This document shows positions 1-5,172 of a stretch of DNA of 6,203 bases, piece after piece (positions within the stretch are counted from its first letter, which is position 1; every line of letters starts with the position of its first letter). The stretch comes from an uncultured Ruminococcus sp. (GTDB lineage: Bacteria; Bacillota; Clostridia; Oscillospirales; Acutalibacteraceae), in NCBI GenBank assembly GCA_902767175.1, contig CACXGH010000208.1, forward strand, positions 1 through 6,203, read 5' to 3'. Below the pieces are notes generated by a model. The model did not search any database. It was given only the letters and a program-made list of their open reading frames with translations, and had not been told where the DNA came from. Position numbers and translations under genes: made by a program.

Positions 1-76
1 CAGGAGCTAAAGCTCCCCGACGTCTGTTGACGGCGTCGCTCGCTCCAATCAAGCGAGCTTGTTGGAGCTTTGCTCC
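1..76. repeat. Cluster of short palindromes, cut by the window edge
   Basis: Four hairpin-forming palindromes lie almost back to back: GGAGCT/AGCTCC (3-8, 11-16), CGACG/CGTCG (18-22, 34-38), GCTCGCT/AGCGAGC (38-44, 52-58) and GGAGC/GCTCC with a TTT loop (64-68, 72-76). The outer two are also near inverted copies of each other, so the whole unit could fold as one element with terminal inverted repeats. No ORF is seen, and no T-tract follows that would make the last hairpin a standard terminator. It looks like a dispersed intergenic repeat (REP or MITE type) or the 3' end of an upstream transcription unit. The palindromes are directly visible; the repeat class is inference. Confidence 0.55.
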
Positions 77-85
77 TTGTTTAAG

Positions 86-134
86 ATGGTTTACTTAGGG
101 GTAGAGATATGCCCGTAACCAATTAAAAAACCAT
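86..134. repeat. Nested inverted repeats of unknown role
   Basis: ATGGTTT (86-92) and AAACCAT (128-134) are exact inverted copies. Inside them GGTTTAC (88-94) can pair with GTAACC (115-120) with one bulged base, and GGG (98-100) with CCC (112-114). The two pairings compete. No coding capacity and no T-run follow, so this is not a clear terminator. It may be a continuation of the palindromic repeat to its left or an operator region. The function is unknown. Confidence 0.3.
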
Positions 135-147
135 ATGATATGTAAAA

Positions 148-199
148 AATATAGTTTTATAGATGTTTCCGATTGCCCGATATAGGTTTAAACTATATT
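148..199 (+). promoter_or_regulatory. LysR-type MET-box (181-197) with an upstream half-site
   Basis: Bases 181-197 read TATAGGTTTAAACTATA, a symmetric TATAG-N7-CTATA dyad containing the LysR-type T-N11-A core (183/195). From memory, it matches the streptococcal MtaR/MetR MET-box consensus TATAGTTTnAAACTATA at all but one defined position. Its centre (189) is about 64 bp upstream of the start site predicted from the -10 at 241-246, the usual spot for a LysR recognition site. A second half-site, TATAGTTT, lies at 150-157 and creates an exact 10-bp inverted repeat (148-157 with 190-199). The natural candidate regulator is the LysR-family protein at 5173-6090. The match is visible; binding is inference. 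Confidence 0.6.
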
Positions 200-217
200 C
201 CTGTTCAGAAAAAAAGC

Positions 218-246
218 TTGACAAAAATTATCTGCCGTGAGATAAT
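218..246 (+). promoter_or_regulatory. Sigma-A-type promoter of the cysK operon
   Basis: A perfect -35 TTGACA (218-223) is separated by exactly 17 bases from a good -10 GATAAT (241-246). Transcription should start near 253, leaving a leader of about 130 bases before cysK. It is the only strong promoter I see ahead of the cluster; gene spacing downstream suggests the whole set can be read from it, subject to the attenuator after cysK. Confidence 0.75.
227..246. promoter_or_regulatory. Palindrome overlapping the -10 element
   Basis: ATTATCT (227-233) and AGATAAT (240-246) form an exact 7-bp inverted repeat around a 6-base spacer GCCGTG. It fills most of the promoter spacer and covers the -10, so a protein bound here would block or reshape RNA polymerase binding; it could also be the activation site used by the LysR protein. 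The symmetry is visible, the regulator is unknown. Confidence 0.45.
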
Positions 247-257
247 ACTACACAGTA

Positions 258-282
258 ATAGCCTACTGTTTAGATAGGTTAT
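258..282. promoter_or_regulatory. Dyad just downstream of the start site
   Basis: ATAGCCTA (258-265) and TAGGTTAT (275-282) are inverted copies with one mismatch and a 9-base spacer. The dyad begins about 5 bases after the predicted transcription start, a typical repressor-operator position. It could also fold weakly in the mRNA leader. It does not match the MET-box or a T-box motif. The binding partner is unknown. Confidence 0.35.
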
Positions 283-309
283 ATAAGTAATAGATAAGGG
301 GAAGCTGCA

Positions 310-342
310 ATGAAGTTCAGACGGACAGAGAGACGATGTTGA
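310..342 (+). CDS. Possible 10-codon upstream ORF ending in Cys-stop
   Basis: An ATG at 310, preceded by AAGGGG (296-301) with 8 bases of spacing, opens a 10-codon ORF reading MKFRRTERRC, whose last codon TGT is followed directly by TGA. It lies in the 5' leader of cysK and ends 39 bases before the cysK ATG. A Cys codon next to the stop in a short, arginine-rich upstream ORF is reminiscent of cysteine-sensing leader ORFs known in actinobacteria. ORFs this short arise often by chance and no terminator lies between it and cysK, so this is a weak call. Confidence 0.25.
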   Translation: MKFRRTERRC

Positions 343-381
343 CGCTATAGAACAACAAAATAAAACAGTCGGAGAAGAGAT

Positions 382-1305
382 ATGAAAACATATAAAAGCA
401 TTATAGAACTTATCGGAAATACACCGCTGTTGGAGCTTGAGTCTGTAAGCAGTGAAACAGGTGCGAAAATTTTCGGAAAGCTTGAATACTTCAATCCTGC
501 AGGCAGTGTCAAGGACAGAATAGCCAAGGCAATGATAGACGATGCAGAGGAGAGGGGTATATTAAAGCCTGATTCGGTGATAATAGAGCCTACAAGCGGA
601 AATACAGGAATAGGACTTGCAGCCGTGGCAGCTGCAAGGGGCTATCGTGTTATTCTGACTATGCCTGAGACGATGAGTATTGAAAGAAGAAACCTTCTCA
701 AAGCTTATGGTGCGGAGGTCGTTCTTACAGAGGGCGTCAAGGGTATGAAGGGTGCAATTGAAAAGGCGCAGGCGCTTGCTGATGCATATGAACACAGTTT
801 TATCCCGAGTCAGTTTACAAACAGCGCTAATCCGAAGGTACATTATGAAACTACAGGCCCTGAAATATGGAACGACACTGACGGTCTGGTAGATATACTT
901 GTTGCAGGTGTAGGAACAGGCGGAACGGTTTCGGGTGCGGGCGAGTATCTTAAGCAGAGAAATCCTGAAATAAAAGTTGTAGCTGTTGAGCCTGCAGGCT
1001 CGGCAGTCCTGTCGGGAGAAAAGGCAGGGCCGCATAAGATACAGGGCATAGGAACAGGTTTTGTGCCGGATACTCTGAATACAGATATATACGATGAGAT
1101 AATAGCTGTTACAAATGAGGACGCTTTTCAGACGGGTAGGAATATTGCAAGGCAGGAAGGTCTGCTTGTGGGCATATCCTCGGGTGCTGCATTATGGGCA
1201 GCAAAAGAGCTTGCAAAGCGTGACGAAAATAAAGGAAAGATAATTGTAGCGATACTTGCCGATACGGGCGAAAGGTATCTGTCTACGCCAATGTTTTCAG
1301 CTTGA
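382..1305 (+). CDS. cysK: Cysteine synthase (O-acetylserine sulfhydrylase), CysK family
   Basis: This PLP-dependent cytosolic enzyme makes cysteine from O-acetylserine and sulfide. At 307 residues it has the normal family length. Visible landmarks are IGNTP near residues 11-15, the PLP lysine K44 in NPAGSVKDR, the substrate loop TSGNTG (71-76), the phosphate-binding loop GVGTGGTVSG (176-185) and SSGAA near 266-270. The TSGNTG loop with Ser fits a true O-acetylserine enzyme, unlike the second paralogue at 4252, which has Ala there. The start is supported by GGAG at 371-374, seven bases upstream. It is the first gene after the promoter and is followed within 18 bases by the Cys-rich leader ORF, so it is probably transcribed whether or not the downstream attenuator is open. 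Family assignment is firm; preference for sulfide rather than another thiol is inferred. Confidence 0.93.
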   Translation: MKTYKSIIELIGNTPLLELESVSSETGAKIFGKLEYFNPAGSVKDRIAKAMIDDAEERGILKPDSVIIEPTSGNTGIGLAAVAAARGYRVILTMPETMSIERRNLLKAYGAEVVLTEGVKGMKGAIEKAQALADAYEHSFIPSQFTNSANPKVHYETTGPEIWNDTDGLVDILVAGVGTGGTVSGAGEYLKQRNPEIKVVAVEPAGSAVLSGEKAGPHKIQGIGTGFVPDTLNTDIYDEIIAVTNEDAFQTGRNIARQEGLLVGISSGAALWAAKELAKRDENKGKIIVAILADTGERYLSTPMFSA

Positions 1306-1323
1306 ATAAAAGAGGTAATTAAA

Positions 1324-1473
1324 ATGAATGATAGCCGCAATGTACAGATAAATACCGCATCAGCCGAAAATGCAGCTTTTGCTTTCGGCAGATATGTCAT
1401 GCTCTCAAACCGCTGCTGTATGTGCTGTACATCATATTCAGGCGGCTTATTGCGATGTTTTATTATGTCGTAA
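1324..1473 (+). CDS. Cys-rich leader peptide of a putative attenuator (49 aa)
   Basis: This short ORF starts 18 bases after the cysK stop and has an excellent ribosome binding site (AAAAGAGG, 1308-1315, about 8 bases before ATG). Its 49 codons include five Cys codons: TGC TGT ATG TGC TGT gives Cys-Cys-Met-Cys-Cys at residues 31-35 (1414-1428), and another lies at residue 45 (1456-1458). Four Cys in five codons is very unusual for a bacterial protein. There is no signal peptide or recognisable domain; the only Cys pattern is the cluster itself, which could in principle bind metal. Its position 16 bases before a strong terminator, ahead of cysteine-producing genes, argues that the act of translation, not the product, is what matters. 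A codon-14-to-22 segment folds as a hairpin (GCCGAAA 1363-1369 with TTTCGGC 1383-1389) and could serve as a polymerase pause site. Confidence 0.75.
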   Translation: MNDSRNVQINTASAENAAFAFGRYVMLSNRCCMCCTSYSGGLLRCFIMS

Positions 1474-1499
1474 AACAGTTTTTACTTCAAAGCCGTCTG
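1410..1499 (+). promoter_or_regulatory. Putative antiterminator and protector segments
   Basis: TCAGGCGGCTT occurs twice: at 1438-1448 inside the leader ORF, ten bases after the Cys-codon run, and at 1516-1526 as the 3' arm of the terminator. The upstream copy can therefore pair with the terminator 5' arm (AAGCCGTCTG, 1490-1499, with 1439-1448; ten pairs including one U-G) and prevent the terminator. A third segment overlapping the first Cys codons (CCGCTG, 1410-1415) can pair with the upstream copy with one bulged base, giving a 1:2 / 2:3 / 3:4 scheme like the trp leader. A ribosome waiting at codons 31-35 would cover segment 1 and leave segment 2 largely free, favouring read-through when cysteine is scarce. 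The pairings are visible; the regulatory logic is inference. Confidence 0.65.
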
Positions 1500-1531
1500 T
1501 CTGCTTATACGCAGATCAGGCGGCTTTTTTT
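1489..1531 (+). terminator. Intrinsic terminator before the methyltransferase operon
   Basis: AAAGCCG (1489-1495) pairs with CGGCTTT (1521-1527), then U1496-G1520, CTG (1497-1499) with CAG (1517-1519), U1500-A1515 with one bulged U, and CTGC (1501-1504) with GCAG (1511-1514) around a six-base loop. Seven T residues (1525-1531) follow. The T-run ends only five bases before the AAAGGAG of the next gene, so this terminator guards entry into that gene rather than simply ending cysK. Together with the upstream Cys-codon ORF it forms the putative attenuator. Confidence 0.85.
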
Positions 1532-1548
1532 GCTGAAAGGAGAACATT

Positions 1549-2463
1549 ATGATAGCATCACAGGAAAGTATCACCGCAAAGCTTTGTTCATTTGCCCGTG
1601 CATACCATTCAAACATAGGAAAGAAAAAAATATTTGATGATTATCTCGCTTATGACATTATGGGCAGAGATGAATATGAGAGAATAGGCCGACTTATACA
1701 GAACGGTTTTCAGCCTGATAAACACGACAGGCTGAGCTGCAGCTTTGATTCCGGGCTTATCTCACATACACTTGACCGCTATATAACTCCTATACCGCTT
1801 TCACGCATAGCGTTTGCGGAGCAAAAGCTGAAACAGTTTGCAAAGGAAAACGGCAGGTGTCAATATGTTATCTGCGGAGCAGGAATGGATACGTTTGCAT
1901 TCCGCAATGACGATCCTGATATAAGAATATTTGAACTTGACCACCTCGACACAGGCAGATATAAGCGTGAAAGAATAAAAGAGCTTGAATGGAATATTCC
2001 CGAAAACCTCACCTTTGTTTCAATGGATTTTTCTAAAGACGATATGATAACCGAGCTGACAGGTGCAGGATTCGACCCGTCCGTTCCTTCATTCTTTTCT
2101 ATCCTCGGTGTTTCGTATTATCTTGTTCTTCCTGTCTTTGAGCAGACAATACAGAAAATAAGCAGACTATGCAAGGCAGCAGGAAAGATAGTATTTGACT
2201 ATCCCGACGAAACGACCTTAAAGCTGCGCAGTTCAGAGCGTGTACATACACTTGCCGATATCACTGAGAGGCTCGGAGAAAAAATGCTGCATGGATACTC
2301 GTATAAGGAAATATTCACTGCACTTGAAAAATACGGATTTGAAATAGAGGAGCATGAAACGCCTCAGATGATACAGCAGCATTATTTCGACAACAGAGAT
2401 GATGAACTAAGGGCATTTGAAAATATTAATTTTATTTTAGCAAATAAGGAGAATAAAAAATGA
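1549..2463 (+). CDS. SAM-dependent methyltransferase, LCM (leucine carboxyl methyltransferase-like) family
   Basis: The 304-residue protein is a class I methyltransferase of the LCM/PPM type (Pfam PF04072-like). Visible features are the N-terminal SFARAYHS (15-21 region) and FDDYLAYDIM (29-38) segments, the SAM-binding motif I CGAGMDTFAFR (109-119), the acidic post-strand motif ELDHLD (129-134), an SMDF motif (158-161) and FSILGVSYYL (183-192). The methyl acceptor cannot be told from sequence; members methylate carboxylates, small molecules or peptides. The start has AAAGGAG at 1536-1542, six bases upstream. Its position as first gene after the attenuator matches YrrT in B. subtilis yrrT-mtn-mccA-mccB and UbiG in clostridial operons, which are different methyltransferase families. 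The likely pathway role is to consume SAM and yield SAH for recycling to homocysteine and cysteine; that role is inferred from position. Confidence 0.85.
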   Translation: MIASQESITAKLCSFARAYHSNIGKKKIFDDYLAYDIMGRDEYERIGRLIQNGFQPDKHDRLSCSFDSGLISHTLDRYITPIPLSRIAFAEQKLKQFAKENGRCQYVICGAGMDTFAFRNDDPDIRIFELDHLDTGRYKRERIKELEWNIPENLTFVSMDFSKDDMITELTGAGFDPSVPSFFSILGVSYYLVLPVFEQTIQKISRLCKAAGKIVFDYPDETTLKLRSSERVHTLADITERLGEKMLHGYSYKEIFTALEKYGFEIEEHETPQMIQQHYFDNRDDELRAFENINFILANKENKK

Positions 2464-2624
2464 ATGAGTACAATTTTACACCGGAGTCCGTAACGGGGGA
2501 CATTCCGATAAGGTGTTCAGGGACAGCATCATACGGTCACTTCGGCAGAACCGATATAGAGCCTGCATCGGGAAAGACAGACCATTCTGTTCAGCTCACA
2601 GAGTATATTAAGGAGGCTGTATAA
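2460..2624 (+). CDS. 54-codon ORF built from the two ends of metK (internal-deletion remnant)
   Basis: The ORF opens with an ATGA overlap on the methyltransferase stop, with AAGGAG at 2446-2451, and closes with TAATG overlapping the luxS start, so it is fully coupled on both sides. Its residues 5-12 (NFTPESVT) resemble the MetK N-terminus (FTSESVTEGHPDK). Reading one frame over, the next bases (from about 2498) encode GHSDKV, the frame-shifted remainder of GHPDKV/I. Residues 22-32 (TASYGHFGRTD) match the MetK C-terminal signature TAAYGHFGR. About 330 residues of SAM synthetase are missing, including almost all ATP and methionine sites, so it cannot be an active enzyme. It may be a decaying relic of a metK once sited here, or a frame kept open because translation is coupled to luxS. 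An assembly deletion is a further possibility. Homology was recognised from memory, not by search. Confidence 0.7.
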   Translation: MNEYNFTPESVTGDIPIRCSGTASYGHFGRTDIEPASGKTDHSVQLTEYIKEAV

Positions 2625-3088
2625 TGCATAAGATAGCAAGCTTTGCCGTAAACCACGACATACTCGACAGAGGAATGTATATATCCCGGATTGACGGAGA
2701 TGTGGTTACCTACGATATACGAATGAAGAAACCAAACGGTGGAGAATATCTCAAGAACGGAGAGCTTCACACACTCGAACATCTTCTCGCAACATACCTG
2801 AGAAACAGCGAATATTCCGATCTCGTGATTTATGTCGGTCCTATGGGCTGCAGAACAGGATTTTATTTCCTCGTCAGAGATAAGCTTACTCATCGGCAGT
2901 CGATAGCTCTGATTAAAAACGCATTCCGTTTTTCTGCGGATTATAATGGTGAGATACCCGGCAGTAAAAAAGAGGAATGCGGTAATTATCTTGAGCATGA
3001 TCTCGAAACGGCAAAAATTACGGCAAGGGAAATGTTTGAGGTACTTGAGAATATTACAGAAAACGATTTGAAATATAAGGAGAAATGA
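2624..3088 (+). CDS. luxS: S-ribosylhomocysteine lyase (LuxS)
   Basis: LuxS splits S-ribosylhomocysteine into homocysteine and DPD, the precursor of the AI-2 signal, in the cytosol. The 154-residue length fits the family. The metal-binding HTLEH motif is at residues 49-53 (His49, His53, with catalytic Glu52), the catalytic Cys76 lies in PMGCRTGFY, and the third metal ligand is Cys119 in EECGN. The DIR motif (31-33) is also kept, so an active enzyme is expected. The start overlaps the preceding stop (TAATG) and is served by a strong AAGGAGG at 2610-2616. In this operon it feeds homocysteine to MccA and MccB next door; AI-2 may be mainly a by-product. The SAH nucleosidase that makes its substrate is not in the window. 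Confidence 0.95.
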   Translation: MHKIASFAVNHDILDRGMYISRIDGDVVTYDIRMKKPNGGEYLKNGELHTLEHLLATYLRNSEYSDLVIYVGPMGCRTGFYFLVRDKLTHRQSIALIKNAFRFSADYNGEIPGSKKEECGNYLEHDLETAKITAREMFEVLENITENDLKYKEK

Positions 3089-3091
3089 ATT

Positions 3092-4249
3092 ATGTCAGCT
3101 TATAAGAATATCAATTCCGCACTTATTCACGGCGGAATTTACGGAGACAAATATACAAAGGCGGTAAACGTACCTATTTATCAGACATCGACATACGAAC
3201 AAAGCGGTCTCGGTGAAGAACCGCAATGGGAATATTCCAGAACAGGCAACCCCACCCGTGCGGCACTTGAAGCTCTTATTGCCGAATTGGAGGGCGGAAA
3301 TGCAGGCTTTGCTTTCGGTTCGGGAATGGCTGCAATTACAGCAGTTCTCAGTCTGTTCAATACGGGCGACCGGATTCTTATTTCAAGCAATGTATACGGC
3401 GGTACGTTCCGTGTAATCGATAAGGTTTTCAGCCATTTCGGAATAGGCTATTCAATTGAGGATACGACAGACCTTGAAAAGCTTGAAAAAAGCATTACAG
3501 ACGATGTTAAGGCTATTCTTGTGGAAAGTCCCGCAAATCCTCTTCTTACCGTAACGGACCTTACTGCAGTTTCCCGTCTTGCGGCAAAGCACGGTATTCT
3601 GTCAATTGTTGACAATACCTTCATGACACCGTATTTACAGAGACCTCTTGAGCTTGGTGCGGATATTGTAATACACAGCGCTACAAAGTATCTCGGGGGT
3701 CACAGTGATGTTGTTGCAGGTCTTGTTGTTGTAAAAGATCAGGAGCTTGCAAAGAAAATTGCCTTTATCCAGAATTCTACAGGAGGCGTTCTCGGTCCGT
3801 TCGACAGTTTTCTGCTTATCCGAGGAATAAAGACACTCGGTGTCCGTCTTGACCGCCATGTTGAAAATGCGGAAAAAGCCGCAAAATTTCTCAGTGAGCA
3901 CAAGAGTGTAAAGAAAGTGTATTATCCGGGGCTTACCTTTGCACAGGGCTATGAGATAAATAAAAAGCAGGCTAAAAACGGCGGTGCAATGATTTCCTTT
4001 GAGTTGTATGAGAACCATGATATAAAGAAGTTTTTCAAGTCCTTGAAACTTGTTGCGCTTGCAGAGAGTCTCGGAGGTGTTGAAAGCCTTGTATGCCACC
4101 CTGCAAGCATGACTCATGCTTCAATTCCGTATGAAGTAAGACAGAAGGTAGGCATTACAGACGGGCTTATCCGTCTTTCTGTCGGCATTGAGGACGCTGA
4201 GGATATTATAAATGATATCGCTCAGGCTATTGCGGAGAGTGAGGGATAA
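3092..4249 (+). CDS. mccB: Cystathionine gamma-lyase / gamma-synthase family PLP enzyme
   Basis: This 385-residue protein is a full-length Cys/Met-metabolism PLP enzyme (fold type I). Landmarks are the neighbouring-subunit phosphate site EYSRTGNPT (47-55), Tyr102 in VYGGT stacking on PLP, Asp174 in VDNTF, the Schiff-base lysine Lys199 in SATKYLGGHSD, and AESLGGVESL (324-333) with the substrate-selecting Glu325. The VYGGT motif lacks the Cys typical of methionine gamma-lyase, and Glu47 before Tyr48 resembles cystathionine gamma-lyases rather than E. coli MetB, which has Asp. Pairing with luxS and mccA favours cystathionine gamma-lyase (cystathionine to cysteine, 2-oxobutyrate and ammonia), although gamma-synthase or sulfhydrylase activity cannot be ruled out. 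It begins three bases after the luxS stop, with AAGGAG at 3077-3082 inside luxS. Confidence 0.88.
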   Translation: MSAYKNINSALIHGGIYGDKYTKAVNVPIYQTSTYEQSGLGEEPQWEYSRTGNPTRAALEALIAELEGGNAGFAFGSGMAAITAVLSLFNTGDRILISSNVYGGTFRVIDKVFSHFGIGYSIEDTTDLEKLEKSITDDVKAILVESPANPLLTVTDLTAVSRLAAKHGILSIVDNTFMTPYLQRPLELGADIVIHSATKYLGGHSDVVAGLVVVKDQELAKKIAFIQNSTGGVLGPFDSFLLIRGIKTLGVRLDRHVENAEKAAKFLSEHKSVKKVYYPGLTFAQGYEINKKQAKNGGAMISFELYENHDIKKFFKSLKLVALAESLGGVESLVCHPASMTHASIPYEVRQKVGITDGLIRLSVGIEDAEDIINDIAQAIAESEG

Positions 4250-4251
4250 TT

Positions 4252-5163
4252 ATGGCACTATATGGCGATATGCAGGAGCTTATAGGCAATACACCGCTTG
4301 TACGGCTTAATCATATTGACCTTCCCGATGATGTACAGCTGTATGCAAAATTAGAGCTGTTCAATCCGTCCGGCAGTGTCAAGGACAGGATCGGAAAATA
4401 TATGATCGAAGATGCCGAAAGAAAAGGGATTCTTAAAAGGGGCAGTACTATTGTTGAAGCGACTGCCGGAAATACAGGACTCGGAATAGCCTTTGCGGCA
4501 CTCAACAGGGGATATAGGATAATATTTGTCGTTCCGACAAAGTTTTCACAGGAAAAGCAGACCCTTCTGAGAGCGCTTGGTGCAGAGATAATCAATACAC
4601 CCCGTGAGGGAGGTATGCTTGGTGCATGGGCGAAGGCTGAGGAAATAAGAAAGTCAATTCCCGATGCGGTAACACTTGAGCAATTCAAAAATCCTGCAAA
4701 TCCTCTTGCACACTATGAGACAACAGGCAGAGAGATATATGACGACCTTAGCGGAAATATAAACTACCTTGTCGCAGGAGCAGGCAGCGGAGGTACATAT
4801 TCGGGCACTGTAAAGTATCTGAAAGAGAAAAACAGCAGAATAACCGGTGTTCTTGCCGACCCTGTAGGCTCGACAATGGGCGGCGGCGAACACGGTGATT
4901 ATAACATAGAGGGTATCGGCAATGATTTTATTGCCGATACAATGGATATGTCCCTTGTTGACAAGGTCATAAAAATGACGGACAGCGAAGCCTTTGACGG
5001 AGCAAGAGAGCTTGCCGCAAAGGAGGGAATATTTGCAGGCTCATCATCGGGTGCGGCACTTGCGGCTGCAAAAAAACTCATTAAAAGCGGAGCAAAAGGC
5101 AATATAGTTATTATCCTTCCCGACAGAGGAGACAGGTATTTTACAAAAAATCTATATGAATAA
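4252..5163 (+). CDS. mccA: Cystathionine beta-synthase-type cysteine synthase paralogue (MccA-like)
   Basis: A second fold type II PLP enzyme (303 residues), related to but clearly diverged from the CysK at 382. The PLP lysine is K44 in NPSGSVKDR, the substrate loop is TAGNTG (71-76), the phosphate loop is GAGSGGTYSG (176-185) and the C-terminal part has GSSSGAAL (263-270) and DRGDRY (291-296). Ala72 replacing the Ser of the TSGNTG loop, and Tyr in the glycine loop, distinguish it from CysK and, as I recall, occur in MccA-type enzymes that join homocysteine to serine or O-acetylserine to make cystathionine. It has no C-terminal CBS regulatory domain. It starts two bases after mccB ends, with GAGGG at 4241-4245, so the two steps of reverse transsulfuration are co-translated. 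Substrate preference is inferred. Confidence 0.87.
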   Translation: MALYGDMQELIGNTPLVRLNHIDLPDDVQLYAKLELFNPSGSVKDRIGKYMIEDAERKGILKRGSTIVEATAGNTGLGIAFAALNRGYRIIFVVPTKFSQEKQTLLRALGAEIINTPREGGMLGAWAKAEEIRKSIPDAVTLEQFKNPANPLAHYETTGREIYDDLSGNINYLVAGAGSGGTYSGTVKYLKEKNSRITGVLADPVGSTMGGGEHGDYNIEGIGNDFIADTMDMSLVDKVIKMTDSEAFDGARELAAKEGIFAGSSSGAALAAAKKLIKSGAKGNIVIILPDRGDRYFTKNLYE

Positions 5164-5172
5164 GGCGATAAT

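Noticed and set aside
247..381. T-box or S-box (SAM) riboswitch in the cysK leader
   Set aside because: No T-box signature (GGGTGGnACCGCG-like) and no SAM-I style multi-helix core followed by a terminator can be found; the leader is only about 130 bases.
562..1035. 157-codon open frame on the minus strand
   Set aside because: It lies wholly inside cysK, whose product is a clear full-length enzyme, and its translation shows no recognisable domain; it is a shadow frame.
1306..1548. T-box or SAM riboswitch in the gap before the methyltransferase
   Set aside because: There is no T-box bulge or specifier-loop pattern; the terminator pairs with a segment inside a translated Cys-rich ORF, which fits leader-peptide attenuation better.
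1370..1637. Two plus-strand open frames (1370-1552 and 1422-1637) overlapping the leader region
   Set aside because: They run through the terminator and the methyltransferase start in other frames and lack good ribosome binding sites; the 1324 frame has a strong one and the Cys-codon run.
2460..2624. Functional short SAM synthetase
   Set aside because: Nearly all ATP- and methionine-binding segments are absent and the GHPDK-like piece is out of frame, so catalysis is not credible.
3635..4117. 160-codon open frame on the minus strand
   Set aside because: It is antisense to the conserved mccB core, with no own ribosome binding site or family resemblance.
3092..4249. Methionine gamma-lyase assignment
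   Set aside because: The loop reads VYGGT, without the Cys seen in methionine gamma-lyases, and the neighbours point to cystathionine metabolism.
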